The position numbers and the translations under genes are program-made. Below are positions 12,047 to 25,604 of a DNA stretch of 64,000 nt, piece by piece; the stretch's first letter is position 1; each line of letters starts with the position of its first letter. The notes beneath the pieces are model-generated. The model was not told the origin of the DNA. It worked only from the letters and a program-made list of their open reading frames with translations, and made no database searches. The stretch comes from Trichostrongylus colubriformis. Its lineage: Eukaryota > Nematoda > Chromadorea > Rhabditida > Trichostrongylidae. Location of the stretch: positions 37,167,919 to 37,231,918 of the forward strand of contig OZ022257.1 of assembly GCA_963978905.1 (NCBI GenBank), given 5' to 3'.

Positions 12047-13115
12047 TTCACATTATCCGTGTGCTGCTTCTGGTGGATCAGTTTTATAAACGGCCTGACG
12101 TTTCGACCCTTTCGTCGTCTCCCGAGGCCTTGAAAGTGGTTCGAAGTCTGCTGAGCCTTGACTTATCGATCAAGCGTCAAATGCCCCTAGCATTATGCAT
12201 TCAATCCATGAGGCGTCGAATAGACGTCTCATGGATTGAATGGATAAGGGTCTCATGGAAAGAAGGAAATTACGTCATGATCCACCGCGAGCGGTAGGAC
12301 GTCGCTATTGACACCTTTTAGTATGATGAGCGACTGGGAATTACTGTACAGCGTGATGACAAATGACAGGGCTGTCAGTTGCGACATCATTCTATCCAGA
12401 AAGCGGTTCAAACGGTAGGAATTCATTTGAGATTGAAGGACACTCACTTCAGTTGTTCATTATTGAATTCCTTACGGATATCCAAAACGCTTTCAATGCC
12501 TTCCTGGATGAAATCTCGGTCACTGTGACAGAATGTTGCACTTTACGTCATAGTCATTCTCGCTGTGGTGTTCACGCCTGAGCCTTTTAAGTGGAGTTGT
12601 TATTGTTCCCCTCCTATTACTGGCCAGATGTTCATTGATAGCGTTATTAGAACGCGGCCGATCTCACTAATATATTTGCCATTGCACGCCCACATTCAAT
12701 CCCGTAAACCCCACCAGATTTTGTACATCTCCTGTCATACAGTAAGGGCAAATTACGCAATTCTCTGCAACACAGTCGCAATTGTAGAGCCTGTTGCGTA
12801 CTAGCTGACGTTCGATATTGTCGTTTGGAATATTAACAGGAACGACATGGTTTTGAAGTTGAGCACGAACTAGGCATCGACGTAAATTAGTCGCGTTGGC
12901 TTCCCGTATAGCTGCTCAAAACGGCTACGAAACCATAGTACCACGTTAAAAGATTCCCTGATCATAGAAGGCGAGGAAAGCCTCTCCGTGACCGCGTACC
13001 CTTTTGTCTGTGGCTTCAGAAGACGACGAAAGGGTCGAAACATCAGGCCGTTAACAGAGTGATCTACCAGAAAACCTCGTTTGTCAGAGCAGCACGCGGA
13101 TAATCTATTCATATT
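12047..13115. mobile_element. Short element with Penelope-like inverted ends
   Basis: An 80-100 bp segment occurs at both ends in opposite orientation: about 12047-12127 (reversed) and 13013-13115 (forward). Both contain GACGACGAAAGGGTCGAAAC, AGGCCGTT, a TGATC-ACCAG segment and GCAGCAC-CGGATAAT. This layout resembles the terminal repeats of Penelope-like elements. The 0.9-kb interior has no readable RT or GIY-YIG, so I read it as a non-autonomous or deleted copy. Assignment rests on layout and motif resemblance. Confidence 0.45.
12198..12242. repeat. 20-bp-arm hairpin
   Basis: Arm 12198-12217 and arm 12223-12242 are reverse complements with one mismatch (19 of 20), with a 5-nt GAATA loop. 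The arm sequence is partly repeated again just downstream (CATGGA at 12254). It sits inside the element at 12047-13115. Confidence 0.85.
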
Positions 13116-15164
13116 CTTGTGGAGATCCTCACCGATCTCCCTCTTCTTCGGCATTTCCAAAGACACTCGCACACTGCTTTTACTCACTGATATTGTTGAA
13201 GCAATCACTTTTTACATCTTCCAAGTGCGTGCAACCCGATGATTGCTCGGAGGGGATGAGAGCCAACCATTCTGTGGGAAACGAACGCTGATGACTGTGA
13301 CTGAAGGGAACCAAATCGAAAGCTCGATAGACATTTGACCCCTTATCGGTGCAATAAAAGATCAAGCACCGCAAGTCCGCGTACGTGATTTTGGGACACC
13401 CTGTCATTTGTTTGAGCAGAATTATGATCTGGCAGAATTGGGTCAAGCGAAACGGCAGGCACTTTTTAAACGACCTGATAGAACTGCGGAAACACTTTTC
13501 CTTTTCAGGTTAGTCGGTCAAGGACATGCCTCATTCGCAATGAGTCAATCTGGTTCCCATACAGGAAAGATGCAAGTTTATATAACCTACTTTATTCATT
13601 TTGTTACAGTGTTAGCTTAATAATCAAATGCAGCGATTTGCTTATTCTGTCATACAAGACCAATAAGTTTTGTTGGTGCATGTCAAGAACAATCTGTAGG
13701 GGTTGAGTCATCCAATAATAACTCTACGTTCAGGTGTTTATGATTGCCCAAGCGCTTTCGTCGCACATGCAGCAGCACGACTTGGGTATTTCCATATGGG
13801 GCTTTGCTATTCTATCACGGCCACTGATTCTAGCGGTAATCTTTACTACCAGTTGAACCATAAAAACAGTAGGCGATGATTCAAACAGTAAGCTAGTAGC
13901 ATGTTCGCACTATGGTATTATGCCACCACGGAAGTGATGAAAAGCTATTTCTATTCATTTTCTCTTTGAATGCGCCATAGGACGCGGCAGAAAACGAGAG
14001 AAATGACTAAAACAAAATATTAAGGTTGGTCAGAAAGACTGACGTTCGATCTTTTGTGCAGTTGCGAGCAGTGGTACAAGAAGTTACCATAGCTTGCAGC
14101 CGTACAACCAACGGATCAGGGTAGAATCCAATACACAGGAAAAACACATGAGGATTGTTCTAAATGGGAAACAGGTCTCGCTTGAAGCCAGGCGCAAACA
14201 GAAGCAGGATCCAAGTTATACCTGCATCAGTCGGCAATGGTGCCCTCACGCCACCTCAGAAAGTCACAGGAGTTCGTTCCCTCTAGTTCGAAACACCGTT
14301 AGCCCTTGTGGAACAGACAGGTCAGTTGAAAGCCGGACACCCAGATTCGTGAATGTCAGGCGCAAAGGCCACGGGGATTAAGAAAACCCGTCAGCCGGTA
14401 GGTGGATGCATTTACCATGAACTGCAAGCGTAAAGGTATATCTTACCGTAGGCCGAAATTGCCCTTCCATGTGTCTTCAATGAGTGCCGTTACTGATTTT
14501 CTATTATTCACAAACAACACGCTCTCAAAGAACAGGAGTAGACACTCTCCTCCACACTGCTTCTCCGGGCTCTGTGTTCGAAGGTTGCGTGGTACATTCC
14601 TGCGTTCTGTAACTAGGATTCCTTTTGACTGTACATATGTATGTTTCTTACTATACCTGTGTAGGAGTTACATTTTAAATTCTCCACTACAGTATCTCAT
14701 ATTAGAGCCGTGCACTGCATGGCTACACTGCTGCTTTGTTGACAGTCGTTTTGTGCTTGCACTGCAGTTTCTGTGTTAGTATACATGCTACCGTCTCACA
14801 AGCTCATCTAGGGGCACTGTGTTGACGCGGACGACAAATTATTCGTAAACAAGCTGCGCGTAAGAAAATTCATTGCGATCAAAATAAAGAAAACAGCTAC
14901 AACTATATGCATTTCACGGAATCAACTGAGAAAGCAGGGTTTGAGTGAAACCGTTGAAATGGAGCAGATGATGATTGATTGAAAGCACAGAACAAGTAGC
15001 GAAGTCATGAACACAACAGACAGGATTTCTTATTCATAGCATGAAAAACATCACCTCAGAAACCACATGGTTTGACTTCAATATTTAAAAGCAGAGGGAA
15101 TTCAGATAGATCATGAAAATGTTGCGAATATGAAAGTCAATGTGTTTAGTATTACGATGGTGAA
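13116..15164. other. No gene seen
   Basis: The right side of a Tc-like end may lie at 13389-13408 (TTTTGGGACACCCTGTCATT) without a visible partner. The remaining frames are short. Confidence 0.4.
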
Positions 15165-15600
15165 GAAAAACGGAAGGAAATGGCCAAAAATCCGAGAAAT
15201 AGGATCTCTCCCCATAATTGATCTTTCTTAGGCGACCTTGTTACCAAGAGGCGGGTAGTCCGAACGAGTTTTCCATTGGCATGTTGCCAAGTCGTAGACA
15301 CAAAGCGATGTTCGGAAACACGACACTATCTATTCTCTGGGGTGAGGTTCCAGTTAAAACAGAGAAAGCGCGCTGCGATATCTTCAACCCTTTGCCATCG
15401 CCCTGGCCAACCTCCCCGTAGATAATCAGGAATCGCGGCACCTGGAGGCGGGGTCTGCCATCCAAAGGCGTCAGTTTTTCACTGTTACGCTGTTCTTCGA
15501 GGCGCTCTTTTCGCCATGGATAGGCTCATGTGACTGATGTCTTTTATGTATTTCTCAGCAGCCACATTACTTCCAATGCTGTCTTCAACACTGAGACTAC
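15165..15600 (+). repeat. Dispersed 0.56-kb repeat family, copy 1
   Basis: Shares runs with copies at 32851 and 51339: ATGGCCAAAAATCCGAGAAAT, GTTTTCCATTGGCAT, GATGTTCGGAAA and CCACATTAC near the end. The left part is truncated compared with the others. No coding function is supported. Confidence 0.65.
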
Positions 15601-18301
15601 AACAGGATCTCCCAGCAACCACATCACCCTTAGTGCTTGGATTTTCAAGTAGCCACATTGCCCCTAATGCTGTTTCCACATTGCCCCCAATGCTGTTTCC
15701 TCCACAGAGACTATATCAGAAAAGAGTAAGAGTAATAGAGAAAAGTACAGCATGAGTGTGAATTTTAGTCTACCATACTTTCATCAATAATTGATTCCTC
15801 TTCGACTTCTTCCTCCAGTGGAGAAGTAGCAGCTCAAGCTCGCCCAAGGACAAGCGCTACTGTCTCCTGATCTTCTGAGTCCGATTTTGTCCCTCTCAGT
15901 GGGAGCAGACTTCGAACACAAAAAATGGGCTACGGCCACTTTTACTAGGACAGATGCGGGTGGCAGAGGGTTGTCCAGATGTGACAAGGAAATCCTCAGG
16001 GTAAGGGGAGTGACGTAATATGCCTCGGCCATCCGGCTACAATGAAAGACTTTTTGTGGCGTAATTTCTGTTGTAAACAACTTTCAGCATCTTACAAGGG
16101 TACAGACTAGCACTGAGCCATTCACGGCTCCGAATGAGAGACGCGAGAAGCGGGAGGATGGATGATTTCCCGCGCTCTTGGTTGTTTGAACCACGTATGG
16201 CTGGCGTTTTAGCCAGGTTGAGACATGCCGTAAAGCGTCGCCGGCACGTGCTACTAGCTACGAATTTCGAACATATGTCATATGATTTCGAACATATGTC
16301 ATGGCAAGCTGCACATTATGATTATCTCCATTCTTTCGATTTCCAAACTCTAACCAAGTAGCGAGCTCCTATGCACTCCGTGCTCTAGGACATGAAGGTC
16401 TCATACTGCCTGCGCTATGCTTCAAGAAAAAGGGTTATCGTCCGAAGCTGTCATTATCGGTACATTGACGAATTTGTTGGAGATACTTTTGTTCGGCTGA
16501 CCACGACATCTCGTTGGGCGCATCGGCGAATGAGCGCAAGATACATATCGTTTAAAATGCTACGCCGTGCGTCGCGGCCGGGGCAGTTTCAGCGACTGTC
16601 TGAACACTGGAGCAACTACTCCGCAACGCGCCTGTGCGCCGATGAGACATTAGCGATAGCTATAAATGAGACCTACTACTCGTCAAAAGCCCAACGTAAT
16701 TCCGCCACACAATCTATCAAGACGGCCTGCCGATGTAATGAAGAAGCTATGTGGACAGACTGTAAAGTAGGGCATAAATACCAAGCAATACAGTGGTCTT
16801 GTGCTGCAATAACGAGAATGCAAACAGTGGAAGCAACAAAAGGGAAGGGCATCTTCGAAGACTGACTCATCTTGGCAAATTTCAGACATTCTCAGTGATG
16901 GCGATGATGTTGTCCATCATAATTGAGCTCGCTCCACCTCTTCCGCACCGCGTCGAAGTTGTAAATTGCACAACGGCTGTATTCATTTAGATGATCCGCT
17001 ATATTGTCAGCTATATTGTCTATTTTGTTGACAGCATGATTCTCATCCCCAATAAATTCGACCGAGATTGATTTTTTATGTCACATTGAGTGTTCTCGAT
17101 AGTGAGGCCAGTCCAATGAAAGACGTTCATGTTTTATGATAATATCAAAGAAATGATCGTAGTCACAGTTCCGTTATAAGAATCATTTGTGGTCATACTT
17201 TGAGAATCTTCAGTGATTGGAGCACCAAGTTCTACGATATATTTGAAAAATCTGTTTTATCATGACGCGTAAAGTAACTTAGAGAAAATGGAGCACGAAG
17301 ACAAGGAATCTACAAGATATCAAGATAGTGTTTTGAAGCAGGGGACGTGTACTAAAAGCATTGTAGAAGAAGTGGCAGGTTAGCAGTGTGAAGTCCTAAT
17401 ATAAGGTCAATAAATGTATGATCCTCAGTGTTGTATGTGTACAGGTAACAATCGAGCAGCAAATTTTTACTTTTGTAAGTACGTGATTAGTAATCAATGG
17501 ATCCTAACATGTATTTTGGCATACAGTTTGCGAGTGTTCGAGTCTACCGTCGCGTTTGTTACGATTAGATGGCACTACAACGATAATAACGGAAACCCCA
17601 CAATAGGGTGTGGTCGGCTCGAAGCCATGGCTCCATTGGAGTGTCGCAAGAATAGAATCCAATAGTGAGGAAGGACAGCTGGCAGTAGGGGCTACAATAA
17701 TCGTCAAACATAAGTTGCGAATCGCTCATTAAGAACAAAAAAATGGACTCCGTTGGTACAGCCGAACTAGGTCACCGAGAAAAGCGAATTTGGTGACAGC
17801 GCTTGCCGCGCTCGACACGCTCCGTCCTGTTCAGTTCACCACAAGATCAGGTGTCGATCCTTGGCCGCTCATTGAAATGTAGCAGGTCATCTTGTATCTG
17901 CGCTGCATAGTCTATCCGGCTACTATGTATTAAGTATGAGTCGCACTTGCATTATCTATGGGTGGTGTTAAGATCGGAGAATGAATCTTGACAGATGTTC
18001 TTTCTACATATTTGACTGAAGCATGACAACAATTACTCACCAAAGGATTTATTCCAACTTAGCAACATGTTGACCTGATACGCGCATTCGAAATCGCTTT
18101 TAGAGTGGAAAAAGAAGATTTGATGGCAGCCGCGTTATATCATCAACCGAGTTCTCGAGTCAACTCTCCAAGGAATCGCGCAGTGATTGGGCATCATTTT
18201 TCATTCACAATGCTCAACAGTTGCTTCCATCCCTAACCGTCCGCAAGCGGACAACGGCTTGTCGGGTACGATAACTATTGATATTGACGATTTTATTGTA
18301 C
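15601..18301. other. No gene recognised
   Basis: A 157-codon plus-strand frame at 16392-16865 shows no domain. Short duplications of CCACATTGCCCC(C/T)AATGCTG lie at about 15653-15700. Confidence 0.4.
16264..16302. repeat. Tandem 18-bp direct repeat
   Basis: ATTTCGAACATATGTCAT occurs at 16264-16281 and again at 16285-16302 with 3 nt between. Confidence 0.85.
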
Positions 18302-19230
18302 AGGATGTCCCAAAGTTATGGGCCCCAATGTATTGCAATATTTTGTTGGCGTCAATAGAGTGGATCGTAAATCAACCCATTCACAACTTTACTCATAACT
18401 TGTGTAACATGGCACGACTCATATCATAGGTTGTCCTGTCCCAACAGCGATTCAAGCTCAAAGTCTCTTCAACAGTCAACCGCCTTTGGCACGCTAGTTT
18501 TTCCAAACATTCCTTCCCAAATCTTTCTCAGAGCCACCTTGCGTGACTCCATACTAGGATGAGTGACTCGTCAGACCTTGCTTCTAGTTGAGGACACCGG
18601 CAGGAGATCAGTGGAATCATGTTTTGGGAGCTTTGACAGACGTTGTGGAAAGTCATGAATTCGAACAGAACGGGTCAGCAGCGCTTTTGAATCAATTGGA
18701 TTCTATAAAATAAAGCGCCTTGCCGCTGAACTCACCAAGTATTGTTCCGAAGGGCTACTGAGGTCAGTGCTTCATTATGCCTTACAACGTGTTCTTCATG
18801 TTCACATTTCCGCAAGCTTTACGGCGAAGTCCACGGAACCAACACTGTGACATCATTGGACCTCAGATCATTACTGAGACCCGCTTACAGGTATCCAAAC
18901 GTCCTGTCGGGATGATATACTCTATCAGACATTGTTGGCCACAGTGGGTTGAATTTGATGGTTCAGGCTGTGAAAATTTCTCAGTTTGAACAACAGTGCG
19001 GCGAGATGCGTGTCACCGTCAAAGTCAGTGACCGCGACGTCCATTTGAAAAGTTTTGAAATCTCAAGAATATAGCATAAGCTTCACCCTGACAAGTATGC
19101 ACCCTGGTGGAATAAGATCCTGTGCACCCTCTGAGCAGCAAATGAAGGAAAAAGCATCGATACAATTTGTATAGTGGTATGCAAAGAAACATGAACTTAG
19201 GCGCTCGTATTTCTGGGGCACCCTGTTTTA
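18302..19230. mobile_element. Possible Tc-like element, ends only
   Basis: ACAGGATGTCCCAAAGTTAT near 18300 and, reversed, ACAGGGTGCCCCAGAAATAC near 19225 resemble the CAGGGTGTCCC ends common in Tc/mariner elements. No transposase can be read between them. Tentative. Confidence 0.3.
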
Positions 19231-19237
19231 TAATTGT

Positions 19238-19499
19238 ACCAGTTGGCTCGCGCACACAATGCGCGCGATTCATGGCGATGTTGTGCAAAATGGGTTTGAT
19301 CGGCACGACCACAGTTGTGTATGGAGTTGAGTGGAAATTTCCTTTGCTCTTCAGCTGGGTATACATTTGGATAAAAACAGAGAAGATGGAGTGATGAAAA
19401 AGCATTTCGGTGTTATTATACTTCAATCGATTTGCAACGAACCCGTTTTGCACGTCATCGACAATAATCGCTCGCAGTAGTGTGCGCGAGCCAACTGGT
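19238..19499. mobile_element. ACCAGTTGG MITE, copy 1
   Basis: A 262-bp element with inverted ends of about 30 bp: ACCAGTTGGCTCGCGCACAC and the reverse of GTGTGCGCGAGCCAACTGGT. The interior (GCAAAATGGGTTTGATCGGC) is shared with copies at 45123 and 55892. Non-coding. Confidence 0.8.
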
Positions 19500-20870
19500 T
19501 TAGGTCATCATTGGGAGTTTGGGTAGTTTAGACATCGATAGTTTTGTATTCAACTGCATCGATTGGTAACAATTTGATCACTTGCTGAGCATCTTATTTC
19601 TACACATTGATGGTAGATCCATATACCCATTATCGACGCTTACCGTTTTAGTGAACATAGTTCACTATTTGGGATTTTACATAATCTAGCGGTCGATACC
19701 CAGTGTTGCTTCCAGTACCGCATTAGAAAATGATTCCGAGTGAAACGCTTGCTATGCTATCACAAATATAGGTGTATTATGATTATCAATTTAGATCGCA
19801 GCATCAAGAGAAATGCATCATTTTTTGGAACGCTAGGCAATCCAGTAGTTGATACATCGGTCTGTTATATCGGAGCCCAAACAAAATATGTTCACCCAAC
19901 GGCAGTGAACATCAGACGCTTTTGCTAAAGCGGTCGTGTAGTAGTGGCAAGCGAATAGATTTCATCCCATCCGATTCCTAACGGCTCTTATCAGCCACCG
20001 TAAGCCGTTATCACTGAGGGCCCTGTACACAACAGTACCACTGAGGTCCCTGTACCCTACAATACTTACAGTACCTTCGAATGTGAATATTTCATTGTTA
20101 GCCGCGAAAGCGCACCGGCCTTGCTGAGATTTTCCTTCTCACGCTCCTCATCGAATCTTATCAACCATTACTAGCTTGCATCACACACTACTGATGTCTC
20201 CGTCCCAGTCTGCTAAACACCCATGAGTGCCAACGCTCTTGGATTAACGCGAAAGGCGAAACGAATATGACGACATTCGCCTTCTCATGCTCCTTATCAA
20301 ACCTTAACAACCACTTTCAGTTTGGAACAGCCACCATCCATGTCCCCGTCCCACTTCGCAAAAAAAAAACGGTTTGACGACTCTAGCTTTTTACGCTCCT
20401 TATCAAATCTTATCAACCGCTATCAGGCTGGCCACCATTGATGTCCCCGTCCTACCACGCAAAACACATGTGAGTACGAGCGCTCCGGGACTAATGCGGA
20501 AAGCGAAACGGATTCCACGACTCTAGCCTTTTTATGCTCCTTATCGAATCTTATCAACCATTATCAATGCGGGTCACCTACCATTAATGTCCCCATCTCA
20601 TCCCGCACAACATCCATGAGTGTTAACGCTCTTGGATCGACGCGAAAGGCAAAACGGAGACATTTCCCTTCCGAGGCTCCTTATTAGCTGCTATCACTTT
20701 CGGTCCACCACCTCTGATGTTTTCCTGGCACCCTCTATATCACTTGTAAAATTCAGCGTCGCAGCTTTGCTACGACGCGAGATATGAATTTCGTGACAAA
20801 CAGACGGACGGACGGACACACACACGCACACACGCACAGACATACTAAGCGAATTATATAGAGTAGGATT
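19500..20870 (+). repeat. Composite satellite-bearing element, copy A
   Basis: Starts beside the ACCAGTTGG MITE with the segment containing ATCGATAGTTTTGTATTCAA. It continues into a tandem array of roughly 140-bp units (each with CTCCTTATC-AATCTTATCAACC and GATGTCCCCGTCC) and ends with a CA/GACG microsatellite and ACTAAGCGAATTATATAGAG. The same order recurs at 43638-45122 (inverted), 56161-57282 and about 58260-59655. Confidence 0.7.
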
Positions 20871-21330
20871 TTGTAAAATTCAGAAGTAGCATATTAGGTG
20901 GCGATGTCCGCTCCTCCACGTGGTGCCACTGGATACTGCTTGCTTCGCAGTGGGCCGAGCTGAACGCGGACATTGCAGGGAATGCAGGCGACAGGCCTTC
21001 GTGTCGTATAAATGCTACGGCGTCCTCGGAGACCGACGTGCACATGCAAAGCTCGGCAAGTGTGAAAATTATGCGAGAGTCACCGGTGCAAGGACGACAA
21101 CGGAGGGCAACTGAGCCAGCCAAATGTTTGATAATGCTTGGAAGACGCGCATCGGAACGCTGGTCGGATCATTGACAAGCCGTTAATGCGAGCTGGTGGA
21201 TGCTTCCGAAAGAAGACGTGTCGACATAGTTACAGTGCAAGAAGGGAGATGTTCGAGTAACATCTAGAGTATCAAGTCGATAGAACTTGGCCGCCGATGC
21301 AGAGCCATTCTCTGTGGCGGCCCTAAGCCT

Positions 21331-21678
21331 GTGAAAGGTGTCGGTATTATCGTCGAAAACCGTTTTCTTGACTCAATCGCAGGCGTTGAGCGGTATGATG
21401 ACCGTTTGATGAAAATTGTCTTTGACAAACAGAAACGTTACCATATATTCTCTGCCCCACAAACTGGTTGTTCTGAATCAGTTAAATGTAAATACTGGAA
21501 CCGGCTCGACGAGAAGACAGCTGAAGTACCATTAGAGGACGCTATCATTGTCGCCAGAGAACTTGATGAGCACATCGGTATCACGAAGAACGGCTATAGT
21601 TGTCACGCTACGGGTTATGTAACGAAGATGGCGAGCGAATTCTCGAGTACGCCAACTCGCACAGACTCACAGCCGTAA
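21331..21678 (+). pseudogene. RTE endonuclease domain fragment
   Basis: 115-codon open piece: KGVGIIVENRFLDSIAGVER, DDRLMKIV, LDEKTAEVP. The conserved catalytic block normally read as GDLNGH is RELDEH here, so the Asp is lost. The frame then stops in what should be the middle of the domain. Confidence 0.85.
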
Positions 21679-22825
21679 CACAAAATTTTGAAAACGTGAC
21701 TCTCATTCCATAACATTCCACAGCGGGAATACGACACAGATCGATTCCATTTTTGTCAGACAGAGAGTCTTAGAGCTTGTGACATACCAGAAGATAGTAC
21801 CCTACGAAACAGTCGCCATACCACATCGACAGCTGATCTGCACACTAACAATAACACCTCCAAGGTTCGGACCAACGAGAATCAAATGGTAGTAGCTGAA
21901 GAATAGAACCAGATATCATTTCCCGTATACGACCACCAATAATAACCACTGTCGAGGAATCTTGGAAAGGGAAAACCGAGTCAATAATGCACGTTACTCG
22001 CTCTAAGCTCGGTACTACGAAGCAAGGCTGGCGTAAAATTGACAAGCAGGCATGGCCGTGGACGGATGACGTCAGAGGAAAAGTGCGTGAAAAAAAAGAG
22101 ACTTTATCACTCATTTCCATGACAAGACGTCGAAAACTGGCTGAAGTAGCGTGAAGCAAAAACTGCGGCAGAGAAGTCGTGACTGCTACTACAGCTGCTC
22201 ATTTTATGTATACGATAGTCTTGAAACTTGTGATGGGGAGCGATATCTTTACCGACTTGCCAAGGCTCGACATCGCCAAAGCGAGATATCGAAGAGTTTC
22301 ATGGCATCAACGACGATCAAGGGCATCTCATAATCTATCGCAGAAAAGTGTTGAAAAGGTGGCGTGGGTACTTCGAGCAAATATCCACAGAAGGATTTAC
22401 TCACCCACTCATGCCTTTCGCACCAACAACATTTAGCCCTGTCCAGGAAATTGCACTCAATGCAAATGAAGAGACCTAGAAAAAGATGATGCCAGGAAAA
22501 GCTACAGGACCTATGATATAGCAGCTAATTTTTGGAAGTCACGGTACTGGAACGTTGCTGAGTGGCTCACCATTTTTTTTACCAAATCATCAAAGAGGAG
22601 ATGGTTCCTGAAGACGCAAAAGAGCTTGACGATTCCGATCTGGAAAAAGAAAGTTTTGCAGAATGCAAGAATTAACGTCCAACTCTCAGAGTATGAAAAC
22701 TTTTGAGCGTATTGTTGATGGCCGCCTTCGTGTATGATCCAACGTTCTTTCAACCAGTGCGGATTTGTAGCCGAAGTACTGTACATGCATTCACTCTGTA
22801 CGTGTTCTGCTGAAAAAACATCGCA

Positions 22826-23389
22826 AAAAGCAAAATCATGTGAATCTTGCCTTTTTAGACTTGGAGAAAACTTCTGATCAAGTGTCACAAGAATTGATGT
22901 GGTACGCCTAGCGGCAGCCCAACGTTCCTGAAGAGCTTACTGAGTGGGTGCATATACTACATTCAAGTCCAGAAAGCCGAGTCCGAACCTTAGCAAGTAT
23001 CTCGATGGAATAACTCATCTCAGATGAATACACCAAGGTTCAGCTCTGTCGCCACTCCTTTTCATTACTGTAATGGAAACCATCTCACGAGATTTTCAGA
23101 AAAAGCTCGCTGGACATTTCTGTACGCCGATGACGTCATGCTCGCCTTTGGAGACCGAAAGAAACTCGAAAAAGAAGTGCAAGCATGCTGCGATCTCTTG
23201 GCGGCGTTCGGACATAGGTTGAATGTCGGGAGTATTGAATATATGACGACAGGCATGAACGGCTCAAGCTCCATTATGATACATGGCGTTCTGCTTTCGT
23301 GTACAAATAGCTTCAAATATTTTGGCTCGACGTTTGAATCCGATGGCAGCCTACGGCACGAAATTAATTCACGCCTCAGCTCCGCCTAA
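22826..23389 (+). pseudogene. RTE reverse transcriptase fragment
   Basis: Motif A survives as LDLEKTSDQVSQELMWYA (canonical LEKAFDRVP). The catalytic box WTFLYADDVMLAF is intact at about 23110-23148, followed by KLEKEVQACCDLLAAFGHRL and FKYFGSTFESDG. The pieces lie in two frames separated by stops. Confidence 0.85.
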
Positions 23390-23935
23390 ACCAAATGGCG
23401 CTCGGTGACGGGCGTTCTCTGTGACAAGAATATACCAGAACGACTCAAATCGAAGATTGCGTCGTTCGCCCAGTCGTGATCTATGGCGCTGAAATGTAGC
23501 CAGTTACTAAAGACATTGAAGCACCTCTACGCGTGATGGAGACGAAATTGCTGCAAGACGAAAAAGGCCGGAATCACGCGTTTGGAGAGTGTTCGTAATG
23601 ACACCACATGGCAAAGGTTCGGCGTGGCTCCAGTAACTAACAAAAAACGCGAAGCTCGGCTTCGGTGGTATGGTTACCTTCTGCGAGCTAGTTGAAACGG
23701 CGTATTCCAGTCAGGTCTTCCTCTCAATATTGACGGAGTGAGGCCGAGATGACGGCCCAAGCTCTGATTCAACACATTGCGTGCAGAATGTGGACTAGCA
23801 GGCACAACCTCGGCACAAGCATTCAATCGAGATGAGTGGCGTCAACATACCGGGAAAGCGGACCCCGCAATTAAGTGGGCGAGTTGTCTTGGTACAACCC
23901 AATCCTCCCAAGAACTTACACGCACGTTTGTATAG

Positions 23936-25604
23936 GAATAACGTCCCATATTGCATTTAAAACCAGTATTTTTGTAGAGGTGGCTCGTATGGTTAGGCCA
24001 CCAATGACTTTATGGGTATGGCAGGAATCCAGGCTCGATCGATGATTCATTTGAAATAAGAAGTCACAATCACATCAACACAAGATTATAAATTTCCTAC
24101 GCGGCGCTTACTTATAGTGACTTCGTCGTTAAATCAAATGTAACGGCACACGCATACACATTCTGTATTACAGTAGCCAAATATAAGTGACTGATTCTCG
24201 CATCACTTGCAGTGAACTGCATAGTGTTTCTAAGCGAGCTCACGTTTTATCTGCTGTATCTTCAATAGTTTGTTCTCGTTGTTATTACTTCGTGTATTCC
24301 CCGGTACGTTCCAAATGAAGTGCTTTGTGCATCTATTTCCCCGCGATACTCACGTTGCGAAGCGCTCGCCTCCATCTTCGATAAAGATCGCATTTAGTCA
24401 TTTGCGATGCTAATGCTATCGGCTGTGCAAGTCTCCCATCGTGAATAGTCTGTTGGTGATATTATGTTTATGTTATTTGCGAGTATTATGTTCATGTTTG
24501 TTATGATGATGATAATTTTTAATCTGAAGAGATTATTCGAAATGTCGAATTTCGCCCCAACAGAAGCCAGTGCAGTGGACTTCTAGAAGTTTTTTACATT
24601 TCACCATCATTTTTCCTTTATGGCCAGTTTTTAACGGTTCTGCAAAAAGGTATTTCTTGATTCCGCGTACTTTTTTTCTCTCATCAGCGGCTTTTTGTAA
24701 GCAACTCTCGTCCATGCTTCTAATGATAGGACGTACCGGTCAGTATTGTGAGAAGCCAGTTAGGAACGTACTAGGACTTTCGGAATGTCGTCCTACTCTT
24801 CAATGTCCCATTTGTTTGACTTTCATACTTAGTGTGCAGCTTCTCTTTTATAGTTCTCTTGTATCGTCAAACCATGGTCGATGTTTCTGCTCTTGAAATC
24901 AGCACAAGCATAGGATTCATGTTTTTAGACTCAGAAAAAAAAGGTTTCTTCTTCTGGTTTCAGGATTCCTCTTGCTTTGGGCTCTGATTTATTCAACTCG
25001 TGTCTCAGCGCTTTCATACTGCGTATACACTGCGTCTTCGTTGTTGTGTAATTTCATGTTCCCGCTTTTCGGCCTTCGTGTCCTAAGGGTAGATGTGATG
25101 CACTTGCTCATTACAGGAAACCAGTAGTTGCTGGGTAATGTTTCGTTAATTGCTATAGTTTGCATAGTATGTTTTTTAGTTTTAAAAGCTTTTGCTTTGC
25201 CTTTGTATCTCTCTGCGTGCTTAGATTTTTTAAAATTTTCTATTTATTTTTCTAACTGGCTGATGCTAGTAAGCGTAGAAATTGTAGGTCATGTGAATCT
25301 TCGAATTCTTTATTGTTCTTCTCTTCACCTTTTTCGGAAGCATATATGAGCATTATTTCGCTCCCGATACGAGGTGTTTGTTGTATGTGGATTCCTTCAA
25401 AGTACGTCACACTATCAAATTCAATTCCGTTCCTGGGGAGAGCAAATATCGAATACCCTGTGGGGCGTAACTCTATCCACACTGTATGCAGATTCAAAAA
25501 TTCGCCTGTACTGTTTGTCATTATTTGATTGTTTTCGTCAAGAGGGCCATATCGGACGTGATCGTGGTGATCGTTCACATTCTAGAAGGAATGTATGTAA
25601 CAAA
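23936..25604. other. No gene recognised
   Basis: Minus-strand frames (for example 25578-25252, 108 codons) could be debris of the possible MULE at 25605, but no domain can be read. Confidence 0.35.

Larger units (their letters stand above)
20890..23935 (+). mobile_element. Dead RTE/BovB-like LINE
   Basis: Homology runs from an APE-type endonuclease through a reverse transcriptase to a C-terminus near 23905 (NRDEWRQHTGKADPAIKW-like). The reading frame is broken by many stops and shifts. In intact RTEs one polyprotein encodes both activities and nicks the target to prime reverse transcription. The 3' end lacks a clear poly(A) or simple-repeat tail, and no flanking duplication was seen. Confidence 0.85.

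Noticed and set aside
16392..16865. 157-codon plus-strand frame as a gene
   Set aside because: No recognisable domain and no repeat or splice support; length alone is not enough in a 64-kb AT-rich window.
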